From Hymenobacter aerilatus (GTDB taxonomy: Bacteria > Bacteroidota > Bacteroidia > Cytophagales > Hymenobacteraceae), in the NCBI RefSeq assembly GCF_022921095.1, contig NZ_CP095053.1:2212501-2276500 (forward strand): a stretch of 64,000 nt of DNA, read 5' to 3'. A model generated the notes under the pieces. It did no database searches, was not told where the DNA came from, and saw nothing but the letters and a program-made list of their open reading frames with translations. Positions 25,492-34,002 of this stretch are shown piece by piece; within the stretch, counting starts at the first letter, position 1, and every line of letters begins with the position of its first letter. The translations under genes were made by a program, and so were the position numbers.

Positions 25492-26796
25492 ATGGCATCT
25501 TTTGAAGTAATCGGCGGTCAGCCCCTAAAGGGCGAAATCATTCCGCAGGGCGCTAAAAACGAGGCGCTCCAGATTTTGTGCGCCGTGCTGCTCACCGCCG
25601 AACCAGTTACCATCAGCAACATTCCCGATATCCGCGACGTGAACAAGCTCATCGAGCTACTGCGCGATATGGGGGTGAAGGTGGGCAAGATTGGCGTCGA
25701 CACCTACGTATTTCAGGCCGACGACGTGCACCTGGACTACCTCGATACGGAGGCCTTTGTAACCCAGGGTAGGGCGCTGCGTGGCTCCGTGATGATCTTG
25801 GGGCCCATGTTGGCCCGCTTCGGCAAGTGCCAACTGCCCCGCCCCGGCGGCGATAAAATTGGCCGTCGTCCGTTGGATACGCACTTCGTAGGCCTCGAAA
25901 AGTTGGGCGGTAAGCTCACGCTGGAAGGCAATGACTTCTACCGCATCAGCACCGATGGCAAGCTGAAAGGCACCTATATGTTGCTGGATGAGGCTTCTGT
26001 AACGGGCACCGCCAACTTGGTGATGGCAGCCGTACTGGCCGAAGGCACTACCACCATCTACAACGCTGCCTGCGAGCCCTACCTTCAGCAGCTGTGCAAG
26101 ATGCTGGTGCGTATGGGCGCCAAAATCAATGGTATCGGTTCCAACCTGCTCACCATTGAGGGCGTGGAAAGCCTCGGCGGTACTGAGCACCGTATGCTAC
26201 CCGACATGATTGAAATCGGTTCGTTTATCGGCTTGGCTGCCATGACGGGTTCCGAAATTACCATCAAAAACTGCCAGATTGCAGAGCTGGGGCTAATTCC
26301 GGATACGTTCCGCAAGCTAGGTATTCAGTTAGAGTTTCGGGACGATGATATCCACATTCCGGCGCAGGAGCACTACGAAATCAATACCTACCTCGACGGT
26401 AGTATCCTCACCATCTCGGACCACACTTGGCCCGGACTCACGCCCGATTTGCTCAGCATCATCCTGGTAGTGGCTACCCAAGCAAAAGGCACCGTGCTCA
26501 TTCACCAAAAAATGTTTGAGTCGCGCCTATTCTTTGTAGACAAGCTGATTGACATGGGCGCGCAGATTATCCTCTGCGACCCGCATCGCGCCACCGTAAT
26601 TGGGCTGGATAAACGCACGCGCCTGCACGGCATCAGCATGACCTCGCCCGATATCCGGGCTGGGGTGGCATTGCTCATTGCGGCGCTATCGGCCGAAGGT
26701 CGTAGCGTGATTGATAACGTGGAGCAAATTGACCGCGGTTACCAAAACATCGACAAGCGCCTGACTGCGCTAGGCGCGCAGCTGCGGCGACTGTAA
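25492..26796 (+). CDS. murA: UDP-N-acetylglucosamine 1-carboxyvinyltransferase MurA (Asp form)
   Basis: 434 residues. First committed step of peptidoglycan synthesis (enolpyruvyl transfer from PEP to UDP-GlcNAc). N-terminus VIGGQPLKGEIIPQGAKNEA; RGSVMILGPMLARFGKCQLP; the active-site loop reads RPGGDKIGRRPLDTH, so Asp121 stands where most MurA enzymes have the catalytic Cys (fosfomycin target). C-terminal text TSPDIRAGVALLIAALSAEG is normal. ATG 25492 is preferred over the in-frame TTG at 25462. A classic terminator follows. Confidence 0.96.
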   Translation: MASFEVIGGQPLKGEIIPQGAKNEALQILCAVLLTAEPVTISNIPDIRDVNKLIELLRDMGVKVGKIGVDTYVFQADDVHLDYLDTEAFVTQGRALRGSVMILGPMLARFGKCQLPRPGGDKIGRRPLDTHFVGLEKLGGKLTLEGNDFYRISTDGKLKGTYMLLDEASVTGTANLVMAAVLAEGTTTIYNAACEPYLQQLCKMLVRMGAKINGIGSNLLTIEGVESLGGTEHRMLPDMIEIGSFIGLAAMTGSEITIKNCQIAELGLIPDTFRKLGIQLEFRDDDIHIPAQEHYEINTYLDGSILTISDHTWPGLTPDLLSIILVVATQAKGTVLIHQKMFESRLFFVDKLIDMGAQIILCDPHRATVIGLDKRTRLHGISMTSPDIRAGVALLIAALSAEGRSVIDNVEQIDRGYQNIDKRLTALGAQLRRL

Positions 26797-26822
26797 GCTT
26801 ACGCTTTTCCCTGGTGCTCAAG

Positions 26823-26859
26823 CAGCCTCAGCTACTCCGGTGGCTGAGGCTGTTTTTTT
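26823..26859 (+). terminator. Intrinsic terminator after murA
   Basis: A 10-bp stem CAGCCTCAGC/GCTGAGGCTG (26823-26832 with 26843-26852, 10-nt loop) then seven T residues. A textbook rho-independent terminator. Confidence 0.95.
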
Positions 26860-26930
26860 GCGGCGCTGCATATGGCTTTTCTTACCAGATACGTTCCCTG
26901 ATTACTATATACCACTAATTATATACAGAC

Positions 26931-27797
26931 ATGCGATACTTACTTTTCATAGCCGCCTTATGCATGGCTTGGGGATGCAGCCAGCAAGAACCTGCCAAGC
27001 AAGAAGCTGTAGCAGAACTAGCTAATGTGAGCGTGTCTGCTCCTTTAATGGCTCCAGCTGCCCCCTCTGCTTCCGAATACGAGGTCAATAGCATCGCCAG
27101 TGCTACCCTACCCACAGTAGAGGACAAGCAGCGGCAGATTGTCTACCATGCTGATATAATGCTAAAAGTTGACGACTTTCCTCAAACATCAACCCGTTTA
27201 GAAACCCTTCTGCGCCAGCAGCAAGGCGTTATCGAAGACTCGAAGGAAACACGGGAAGACGGGCAGTGGCAGCAGAGCGTACGCATCAGGATAACACCCG
27301 CGCGCTTCCAGGAGCTGCTGGCGGGCCTGCGGGGGTTGGGCACGGTAGAAGAGCGGCGCGTGTCTTCAGATGATGTGACAGCGCAGCATGCCGATGTAGC
27401 AGCCCGACTGGCAGCTAAGCGCAAGCTGGAGCAGCGCTACCTAGCTCTTCTGACGCAGGCCAGGAAAGTATCCGAGATGCTGGAAATAGAGGAGAAAATG
27501 GGAGCAGTGCGCGAAGATATAGAAGCCACTGAGAGCCAGCTTAAAACCCTCGATAACAAGATTGCCTACGCCACCATCTACCTGCGCTACTATCAGCCCC
27601 TACCCCTCGCCACCCCTGATCAGCCAGTTCTTTCTTTCGGCAGCCGCATAGTAGATGCTTTCTATAGCGGTTGGGTACTACTTACAGACGTTGCGTTGGG
27701 TGTGGTGTCTATTTGGCCTTTCCTGTTAGTGGCGCTCGGACTTTTCTTTTTCATTAGAAGCTGGCGCCGGCGCCGTCACTACACACAACAGCCCTGA
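26931..27797 (+). CDS. DUF4349 domain lipoprotein
   Basis: 288 residues. Signal peptide with lipobox (CMAWGC), a variable spacer (20-60), then the DUF4349 region: RQIVYHADIMLKVDDF, RIRITPARFQELLAGLRGLG, RVSSDDVTAQHADVAARLAA, a coiled-coil-like stretch (KRKLEQRYLALLTQARKVSE) and LDNKIAYATIYLRYY. One membrane helix near the C-terminus (about 255-277, GVVSIWPFLLVALGLFFFI) and a basic tail. It could therefore be anchored twice. The family has no defined role. The stop codon lies inside a hairpin (27788-27821). Confidence 0.88.
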   Translation: MRYLLFIAALCMAWGCSQQEPAKQEAVAELANVSVSAPLMAPAAPSASEYEVNSIASATLPTVEDKQRQIVYHADIMLKVDDFPQTSTRLETLLRQQQGVIEDSKETREDGQWQQSVRIRITPARFQELLAGLRGLGTVEERRVSSDDVTAQHADVAARLAAKRKLEQRYLALLTQARKVSEMLEIEEKMGAVREDIEATESQLKTLDNKIAYATIYLRYYQPLPLATPDQPVLSFGSRIVDAFYSGWVLLTDVALGVVSIWPFLLVALGLFFFIRSWRRRRHYTQQP

Positions 27798-27821
27798 TTG
27801 CAGCGAGGCAACCAGGGCTGT
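27788..27821. terminator. Hairpin overlapping the DUF4349 stop codon
   Basis: ACAGCCCTG-A-TTGC-AGCGAG-GCAA-C-CAGGGCTGT: 9 bp plus 4 bp with one mismatch. It lies between convergent genes; no strong T-run on either side. Confidence 0.5.
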
Positions 27822-27845
27822 AGCAACTTCTAGAAAGGCCGAACG

Positions 27846-28181
27846 TTAATCAACCACTCGGTCGACAACAGTCGTTACTAATGACAGCACAATGCTGAAC
27901 AACAAGGCCGAGAAGAAGCCACTGATTTCAAAACCGCTCAGCAGGTAGCTGGCCAACATCACAATCAGGGCATTGATAACCAGCAGAAACAGACCCAGCG
28001 TGATGATGGTGATGGGTAGGCCGATAAGCTGTAGAACCGGTTTCACAAAGGCGTTAAGTAAAGCCAGCACAATCACCAGCCAAATGGCCGAGCCAAAGCC
28101 GTCGATGTGCGCGCCGGGTAAAAAGTTAGCCAATACGTACGTGAGTACGGCTGTCAACAAGAGTTTGAGTATGAATCCCAT
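27846..28181 (-). CDS. Small membrane protein, phage-holin-4/YvlD-like (PF04020 type)
   Basis: 111 residues with four hydrophobic segments: ILKLLLTAVLTYVLANFLPG, IWLVIVLALLNAFVKPVLQL, TIITLGLFLLVINALIVMLA and FFSALLFSIVLSLVTTVV. LNAFVKPVLQLIGLPITIIT and LNALI.-type spacing are characteristic of the family, which is widespread and of unknown function. ATG 28181 begins MGFILKLLL; a longer TTG-initiated frame is discounted. It shares its upstream region with a terminator of the ureohydrolase gene. Confidence 0.87.
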   Translation of the reverse strand: MGFILKLLLTAVLTYVLANFLPGAHIDGFGSAIWLVIVLALLNAFVKPVLQLIGLPITIITLGLFLLVINALIVMLASYLLSGFEISGFFSALLFSIVLSLVTTVVDRVVD

Positions 28182-28204
28182 GATTGGAGAGAAATTGGGG
28201 GAGA

Positions 28205-28238
28205 GAAAAAAGACCAGCTTGCAACCGCAAGCTGGTCT
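28205..28238 (-). terminator. Intrinsic terminator after the ureohydrolase gene
   Basis: A perfect 12-bp stem AGACCAGCTTGC/GCAAGCTGGTCT (28211-28222 with 28227-28238, 4-nt loop), followed on the minus strand by TTTTTCTC. Confidence 0.88.
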
Positions 28239-28278
28239 CTTCATACGCAAACATAGCATTAGCGTTCGGCTATATAGG

Positions 28279-29370
28279 CTATTCGGCTTTACGCGCTTTC
28301 AGGCGGCCCTGCGAAACGGCCATCCAGTTGCACAGGTTGTAGAGCAGGCGGGCACCCACAATGGCGTTCCACTCGGTGTCGCCGGGCGCCACCTCGTTTA
28401 GGTCAAAGCCAATGATTTCGCGACCCGAACGCACAATCTGTCGCACCAGGTATAGCGCTTCCTCAAACTCTAGGCCGCCTGGAACCGGCGTACCGGTGCC
28501 GGGGCACAGCTTGGGGTCTAGCCCATCTATATCGAAGCTGATGTATACTTTTTGCGGGAGCTGCGCAATGATTTTACCGCACTGCTTCTTCCACGATTTC
28601 TTGGCGTACATCTCATCGCGCAGGAAACGGTGGTGAAACATCACCACGCGTCCCCCCGACTGATCGATGGTTTCGGCCTCTTGTTGGCACAAGTCGCGAA
28701 TGCCTACCTGCACCAGCTTCTTCACCTGTGGTAGTTGCAGGGCATTGTGCATAATGGAAGCATGTGAGTAGGTGAAACCCTCATACGCCGGGCGCAGGTC
28801 GCAGTGCGCGTCAATTTGCAGAATACCGAACTCTTGGTGACGGTCGGCCAGGGCGTGCAGGTAGCCCAGCGGCGTGCTATGGTCGCCGCCCAATACCACC
28901 ACGGCTTTGCCGGCGTCGAGGTAGGCACCGGTTTTCTCCTTCAGCCATGTAAGTAATTGCTCGCCGCGCTGGCTGATGGCGCCGGCAGTATCGGCGAAAC
29001 GTGTGGCCTCGGCCTCGGGCTGTCCTGCCTCCAGCCAACCAATGTAGCTAGCAGCCTGTTCGCGCAGGGTACGGCTTTCCTGTGCCCAGTGCTCGTCTAC
29101 CTCTTCCATGGCCAAACCCAGGCGCCAGGCATCCGGAATGTCTGGGTCGTAGAGGTCCACTTGCAAGGAGGCGTCGCGGATGGCCTCAGGTGCTTCGGCT
29201 GTGCCGGCGCGGTAGGAAACTGTGACTTCCCACGGCACGGGCACAATCACCATTTGCGCCTCCTCCACCGTGAAGGGTAGGCCGTACACACCGCCGGCCG
29301 TGTCGCCAAGGGCATTGGGGTCAAAATTGGCCAGCTTTTGTTCCAGCGAAGAATCAGCGGAATATTCCAT
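28279..29370 (-). CDS. Ureohydrolase family protein (agmatinase-like)
   Basis: 363 residues. Binuclear manganese hydrolase of the arginase/agmatinase/formimidoylglutamase family. Metal ligands: His164 (GGDHS, 161-165), Asp187, His189 and Asp191 (QIDAHCDLR), Asp280 and Asp282 (SFDIDGLDP). The first about 130 residues form an extended N-terminal part with WEVTVSYRAGTAEAPEAIRD, the usual agmatinase entry. Most Bacteroidota relatives cleave agmatine to putrescine and urea, but arginase cannot be excluded from sequence. ATG 29370; the che operon terminator lies just upstream. Confidence 0.88.
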   Translation of the reverse strand: MEYSADSSLEQKLANFDPNALGDTAGGVYGLPFTVEEAQMVIVPVPWEVTVSYRAGTAEAPEAIRDASLQVDLYDPDIPDAWRLGLAMEEVDEHWAQESRTLREQAASYIGWLEAGQPEAEATRFADTAGAISQRGEQLLTWLKEKTGAYLDAGKAVVVLGGDHSTPLGYLHALADRHQEFGILQIDAHCDLRPAYEGFTYSHASIMHNALQLPQVKKLVQVGIRDLCQQEAETIDQSGGRVVMFHHRFLRDEMYAKKSWKKQCGKIIAQLPQKVYISFDIDGLDPKLCPGTGTPVPGGLEFEEALYLVRQIVRSGREIIGFDLNEVAPGDTEWNAIVGARLLYNLCNWMAVSQGRLKARKAE

Positions 29371-29387
29371 GAAAAAGCAGTAAAAGA

Positions 29388-29457
29388 AAAGTAAAAAAGA
29401 AAACGCCGGCTACTATTTGGCTGAGTACACGGGTAATCAACCAAACAATAGCCGGCG
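29388..29457 (-). terminator. Intrinsic terminator at the end of the chemosensory operon
   Basis: A 17-bp stem with two mismatches, CGCCGGCTATTGTTTGG against CCAAATAGTAGCCGGCG (29441-29457 with 29404-29420, 20-nt loop), followed on the minus strand by TTTTCTTTTTTAC. Confidence 0.82.
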
Positions 29458-29482
29458 CGAAAATACGACGCCCAGAACGGAC

Positions 29483-30118
29483 TTACGCCGGAGCCTGCCC
29501 GCCCATAAAGTTATAGGTGCGGATAATTTCCAACATTTTCGCAAACGTTGCGCGGTCGAAGAAAATCATTAGGGGTAGCTCTACAGAATTGTCTTTGTCG
29601 GAAAACTGGGTGATGACCGAAAAAATCAGCGGCTGTACCATGGGCCGGTTGGTCATCAGATTATTGAGCGAATCAGCAATGTTGCCGCGCGGCGCTACGG
29701 GCGGCGCCCCGTAGATATTCGACTTCAGGATGTTGGCTAGCTGCGTTACCAGCGCCCCCGTAATGATGTTGCTGATTTCCAGCAACAACGACTCCTGCAT
29801 GGCGTCTATCTTGATGCTGTCGCTCACGTTCATGCGCAGGCACACCTTGGAAAGCCGCTGCACGTGCTGCCCCGAAAAGAACATGAGCGTAGTGCCGTTG
29901 AAGTCGCCCTTGATATCAGATTGAATGATGACGTGCGTACCCTCGTACTCGTGCACACGCCCCAGGATATTGCTACCCGGCACCAGGTCCAGGTTGGGCA
30001 CTTCCAGCAGCACCCGCTCCTGCGCAATCACCGCGAAGGAGTCAGCTGCCCGAGCCAGGCCAATGTTCAGAATCTCGCGGATGATGTCCCGCTCCAGTTC
30101 TGTCATGTGCAAATCCAT
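29483..30118 (-). CDS. cheC: CheC-family chemotaxis phosphatase
   Basis: 211 residues. Both active-site motifs of the [D/S]x3Ex2Nx22P type are intact: Asp11/Glu15/Asn18/Pro41 and Ser110/Glu114/Asn117/Pro140. Two functional centres predict dephosphorylation of CheY-P. The N-terminus also contains ILNIGLARAADSFAVIA. Unlike the Bacillus arrangement there is no cheD nearby. Last gene of the operon. ATG 30118. Confidence 0.9.
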   Translation of the reverse strand: MDLHMTELERDIIREILNIGLARAADSFAVIAQERVLLEVPNLDLVPGSNILGRVHEYEGTHVIIQSDIKGDFNGTTLMFFSGQHVQRLSKVCLRMNVSDSIKIDAMQESLLLEISNIITGALVTQLANILKSNIYGAPPVAPRGNIADSLNNLMTNRPMVQPLIFSVITQFSDKDNSVELPLMIFFDRATFAKMLEIIRTYNFMGGQAPA

Positions 30119-30184
30119 AGGAATGTATTAATTAAGCGGCTTTTCTCAACGGCTGAGATTGGCCGGTGTCTGCAAGTACGTGTT

Positions 30185-31819
30185 TTAGGGTCGCTTGGCT
30201 AAAAAAAGTCGGGTGAGGGCTGGCACATCCAGCACCAGGCACACCTGGCCACTACCTAGCAGCGTCACTCCCCCAAATAAATCAATAGTATCAAGCGGTT
30301 TACTCATGGGCTTGATCACGATGCTTTGCTGGCGCAAAAACCGGTCGATAATCAGGCCCAGTTTACGGTTGTTGTAGTTAACGATGATGATGTCCTGCCT
30401 ACCCTGCAATTCGTTGCGGTTGGCGGATGGTAGGGGGCCGTCGCCGTTGTGCAACAGGCGGCGCAGGTCCACCACGGGCACGTTTTCGTCCTGCACTTCG
30501 GCCAGCAGCAAGCCACCTACCACATGCAGGTCTTCTGGTTGCAGCGACACCACCGAGTCGGTGTGCATGAGGGGGATGGCGTAGCTACGGGCGTCCAATT
30601 CGAAAAGCAGGGCGCCCTTCACGGCAATGGAGGTAGGCAGCACCAGCGTGAATGTGGTGCCTTTGCCCAGGGTAGAGCTCACGCGCAACTGTCCGCCCAG
30701 CGAATCAATAGCCAGCTTCACTACGTCCAGCCCTACCCCCCGGCCCGAAATATCGGTGATTTCCTTGGCCATGGAGAAGCCAGGCTCAAACAGAAAAGCG
30801 CGCACAGCATCATCGTCGAGCTGCTTAGCAGCCTCGGCACCTATTAGGCCGCGCTCTACGGCCTTGCGGCGCACGTTTTCTACATTGATACCAGCCCCGT
30901 CGTCGGATACTTGAATCAGCACATTGTCGCGCTCAGTTTGGGCAGCCAGCGTCAGGCGGCCTTGGGCGGGCTTGCCGGCCTGTTCGCGCACGGCTGGTGC
31001 CTCTATCCCGTGCCCAATGGCGTTGCGAACTAGGTGCAGCAGCGAGTCAGTGATGATTTGCAGGATGTTACGGTCGATCTGTATATCCTGCCCGTCTACT
31101 TCCAGCGCAATGTCTTTTTTCTCGGCAGTGGCTACGTCGCGCACCACCCGCGGAAACTTGTTGAATAGCGAGCCTACATTTACTAGGCGCACGTCCATGA
31201 TGCTGTACTGCAACTCGTCGGAGATGCGGAACAGATGCGCGGCAGTAGCTTGCAACGCCGGACTGTCGCTTTCTTTGCTTAGTGTCAGGATCCGGTCACG
31301 GTCGATGATCAGCTCGCCTACCAAGTTCATCAGGTGGTCGAGCTTTTTGATCTGGATGTACACTAGGTCCGACAGCTCTAGCTTGCGGCTGGCATCTTCG
31401 TCGTCGGCTTCTACCTGCTCTTCCAGGATGGGCTCTTCCCCATTCACCAGCCGGTCGAGGTTGGCCATGAGCGTGTCGGCGGAGGGCAGCTCGGTGCCGG
31501 CACCTACTGCCCGAATCATCTCACCAATGGTGTCTACCCCCGTAAACAGCACGGGTACCACGTTGCCCTCAAACGTGCGCTCTTTCTCGCGAATGAGCCC
31601 AAAAATGGTTTCCATGCGGTGCGCTACCTCGCTGATGGCCGGGTAGCCCATGGCGCGGGCGTTGGCCTTCAGGTTGTGCATCAGGCGAAACAGCTCGTTG
31701 AGTGCCGCGGCATCGGCCGGGTTCCGCTCCAGCTCGCTAATATGGCGGCTCATAGCGTCGTAGTACTCGAGCGCCTCCACCATAAATATTTCGCGGTATT
31801 CTTCTTCTCTCGATTTCAT
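30185..31819 (-). CDS. cheA: Chemotaxis histidine kinase CheA
   Basis: 544 residues. P1/HPt domain with phospho-acceptor His48 (FRLMHNLKANARAMGY); no P2 (CheY-binding) domain is evident between about 110 and 150; P3 dimerisation helices (YIQIKKLDHLMNLVGELIID); P4 ATPase with N box HLVRNAIGHGIEAP, G1 VSDDGAGIN, F box FEPGFSMA, G2 GRGVGLDVVK; P5 CheW-like domain to the end. The N box has Gly where Asp is usual (RNAxDHG). The start overlaps the cheB stop as ATGA, so translation is probably coupled. Confidence 0.95.
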   Translation of the reverse strand: MKSREEEYREIFMVEALEYYDAMSRHISELERNPADAAALNELFRLMHNLKANARAMGYPAISEVAHRMETIFGLIREKERTFEGNVVPVLFTGVDTIGEMIRAVGAGTELPSADTLMANLDRLVNGEEPILEEQVEADDEDASRKLELSDLVYIQIKKLDHLMNLVGELIIDRDRILTLSKESDSPALQATAAHLFRISDELQYSIMDVRLVNVGSLFNKFPRVVRDVATAEKKDIALEVDGQDIQIDRNILQIITDSLLHLVRNAIGHGIEAPAVREQAGKPAQGRLTLAAQTERDNVLIQVSDDGAGINVENVRRKAVERGLIGAEAAKQLDDDAVRAFLFEPGFSMAKEITDISGRGVGLDVVKLAIDSLGGQLRVSSTLGKGTTFTLVLPTSIAVKGALLFELDARSYAIPLMHTDSVVSLQPEDLHVVGGLLLAEVQDENVPVVDLRRLLHNGDGPLPSANRNELQGRQDIIIVNYNNRKLGLIIDRFLRQQSIVIKPMSKPLDTIDLFGGVTLLGSGQVCLVLDVPALTRLFLAKRP

Positions 31820-32886
31820 AGCTGTTCAGCGTGAGAAAAAGAAGAAACCAAACGTCGTCCGGGCCGGGCCTGCAACGCAAATTGGTTGATATAGTCCGCT
31901 ATATCCCTCAACAGCAATTCTTTGTCGGCGCAACCGGCGTGCAGTGCGGCTTGAGGCATGGCGGTTACGGCAGCATCGCGCTGTACCACTACCCGTCCCC
32001 CGTGCTGCCTAATGGCGCGGGCGCCCTCAGTCCCGTCATTTCCCAACCCACTGAGGATAACCCCTAACGTAGGTCGGCCTGTAGTTTGTACCACAGATTG
32101 CATCAGCAGATCAATGGACGGCATAGTGCTGTTTGGGTTGGACTCCGCTACAAAATTGGTTTGCCAGCTAATCCAAGGCGAACCTGTACCACGTCTGATG
32201 CTGGTGTTGCCACCACCAGGCACCACAATGATTTTGCCTGCAGTCAACGAAGTACCGGTTTCGCCGCTCACCACGGGCAGCGAGGTCACGCGGTGCAAAC
32301 GGTCGACTAATGTTTGCGTGAAAAGGGCGGGTAAATGCACCGCGACCAGTATGGCGCAGTTGGAAGGAAGCAATTGACTCACTACTTTCTCTACAGCCGC
32401 CGAGCCCCCTGTAGAGCCTCCCAGCACCACAATACCGGTAGGCAGGGAGGTAGGCTGCCTTGCTATAGGCAGGACTTGCGGAGCCGGGCCTGCCTGCAAC
32501 ACAACCGCACGCAGCTGTTGTAGCAAGCGCAACCGCCAGCGGACATAAGCCGGACTGTCTTGTGGTACCCAAGGTCCAAAATAGTCGTGTACGTTCCACC
32601 GGGTTGCCTGCCGCAGGCGGGCACCACCCAATGAGAAGGAGCTGTATAGCACCACCGGTACCGGATGTATCTGCGCCAGCTCGGCCAGCTCCATCATGCC
32701 GCTTTCGTCGGCAATTACCAGATCTACCCGGTACTGCCGGGCTATAGCCGCAACTGTTCCTCGCGCTGGTTGCACCGGCACCACCTGCCACGCTGGCTCG
32801 CTGCCCAACAGGCGCACCAACTCTGCCCGCACCAGCGGCGGCAGATTGCCAATCAGGACAGAAATGGAGGTGGAAAAATTGGACAC
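31816..32886 (-). CDS. cheB: CheB-type methylesterase with degenerate receiver domain
   Basis: About 356 residues. The C-terminal methylesterase has its complete triad: Ser158 (LGGSTGG), His184 (AVHLPALF) and Asp284 (LSGLGNDG), so it should demethylate or deamidate chemoreceptor glutamates. The N-terminal receiver keeps an Asp at the phospho-site position (DLVIAD, Asp60) but has lost the acidic pair (SVLIGN replaces VLIVDD) and the conserved Lys (DYFGPW replaces FVPKP). Start uncertain: GTG 32886 fits the domain edge, TTG 32928 would add 14 residues. No cheR is present in the window. Confidence 0.88.
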   Translation of the reverse strand: MSNFSTSISVLIGNLPPLVRAELVRLLGSEPAWQVVPVQPARGTVAAIARQYRVDLVIADESGMMELAELAQIHPVPVVLYSSFSLGGARLRQATRWNVHDYFGPWVPQDSPAYVRWRLRLLQQLRAVVLQAGPAPQVLPIARQPTSLPTGIVVLGGSTGGSAAVEKVVSQLLPSNCAILVAVHLPALFTQTLVDRLHRVTSLPVVSGETGTSLTAGKIIVVPGGGNTSIRRGTGSPWISWQTNFVAESNPNSTMPSIDLLMQSVVQTTGRPTLGVILSGLGNDGTEGARAIRQHGGRVVVQRDAAVTAMPQAALHAGCADKELLLRDIADYINQFALQARPGRRLVSSFSHAEQL

Positions 32887-32939
32887 GAACAAGGTACTAC
32901 ACGTGGCGGCCCATCTGGCCGCGCACAAAGAGAATAAGC

Positions 32940-33323
32940 TTAGGCTTCGCTGGAACCGCTGGTTTGCAGGGCGCTACCTACTATTTCCAGCACTTTCTCC
33001 TCCGAGAAGGGCTTCACGATATAGGCCGTAGCGCCGCTTTCCAAGGCTTCGTTCACGATTACCTCTTGCCCCACGGCGCTGCACATTACCACTTTCACAT
33101 CGGGTTGGTCTTCGCGAATACCCTTGAGCACGTCGAGGCCCGTGTTATCGGGTAGAATCACATCCAGGGTAATGAGGTCGGGCCGGGTAGCGGCGGCCAT
33201 TTCCAGGGCCTGCTGCCCGTTTGCGGCTTCGCCTACCACTTCGTAGCCCGCGTCGGAGAGCATATTCTTGAGCATTGTGCGCATGTAGAAGGAGTCGTCC
33301 ACAATAAGAATGCGGTTTTTCAT
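32940..33323 (-). CDS. cheY: CheY-type response regulator
   Basis: 127 residues, single receiver domain. Acidic pair Asp9/Asp10 (ILIVDDSFYMR), phospho-acceptor Asp54 (LITLDVILPDNTG), Ser82 (VMCSAVG) and Lys104 (YIVKPFSEEK) are all in place. Expected output protein of the CheA in the same operon and substrate of CheC. What it acts on (flagellum, gliding or pilus machinery, or a transcriptional output) cannot be read here. Confidence 0.95.
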   Translation of the reverse strand: MKNRILIVDDSFYMRTMLKNMLSDAGYEVVGEAANGQQALEMAAATRPDLITLDVILPDNTGLDVLKGIREDQPDVKVVMCSAVGQEVIVNEALESGATAYIVKPFSEEKVLEIVGSALQTSGSSEA

Positions 33324-33412
33324 ACGAAAAGGGTGCAGTAGTCTGAGTTTGAAAAGAGGAAGCAGAGGAGCTAAGACGCCCCGGCCTTTGTACGTAGGGA
33401 AACAGGCGAAGA

Positions 33413-33925
33413 TTAGCTTTTTGCAGGCAGCTGCATGATTTCAGCAGGTGTCAGCAGTTTTAGCATGTCCAGCACCACAATGATGCGACCGTTTACCTTG
33501 GCAATGCCCTCAATGTATTTGTCGTGAATGTTGATGTCCTGAATGAATTCTGGTGCTTTCTCAATAATGGACGCCGGAATAGACAGCGGCTGCGGTACCT
33601 CACGCACCACAATCCCGATGGTGTATTCTTTGCCCTCAATGGCCATTGTGTAGCTGACGGCTGGCATTTCTGCGCCGGCCGAGCGTAGCTGAAACCGCTC
33701 CTCCAAGTCGATGATAGTGATAATATCACCTCGTAGGTTGGCAATGCCCTTCACAAAGTCCGGCGTTTTGGGCATTCGCGCAATTTCTGGCGTCAGCGTC
33801 ACTTCCTTCACCTGCTCAATCCGAATCCCGTAGTCTTCGTCACCCAGGCGAAATACGATCAGCTGAATCAGCGGCTCCTGCTTGGTATTCTTCTTGTCGT
33901 TGGTGGCGTTATCGGTGTCTGCCAT
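33413..33925 (-). CDS. cheW: CheW coupling protein
   Basis: 170 residues. A single CheW domain: QLIVFRLGDEDYGIRIEQVK, VKEVTLTPEIARMPKTPDFV, KGIANLRGDIITIIDLEERF, and VNGRIIVVLDMLKLLT. It bridges the chemoreceptor signalling tip to CheA. It follows the mcp gene in the operon, 77 nt after its stop, with a hairpin in the gap. ATG 33925. Confidence 0.96.
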   Translation of the reverse strand: MADTDNATNDKKNTKQEPLIQLIVFRLGDEDYGIRIEQVKEVTLTPEIARMPKTPDFVKGIANLRGDIITIIDLEERFQLRSAGAEMPAVSYTMAIEGKEYTIGIVVREVPQPLSIPASIIEKAPEFIQDINIHDKYIEGIAKVNGRIIVVLDMLKLLTPAEIMQLPAKS

Positions 33926-33947
33926 GCAGCATCATGCTTACGGGTGC

Positions 33948-33986
33948 GGAGGGTAGGCTGGTCTGTGCGCAAACCAGCTTACCTCC
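33948..33986 (-). other. Hairpin between mcp and cheW
   Basis: On the minus strand GGAGGTAAGCTGGT pairs with ACCAGCCTACCCTCC with one bulge and one wobble. No T-run follows, so it may be a processing or stability site that adjusts the ratio of receptor to CheW. Confidence 0.4.
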
Positions 33987-34002
33987 TACCCTGCTGGAGT
34001 AT

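Noticed and set aside
30924..31646. A 240-codon plus-strand frame opposite cheA
   Set aside because: Ser/Arg-rich antisense translation; the cheA frame on the other strand has all its domains.
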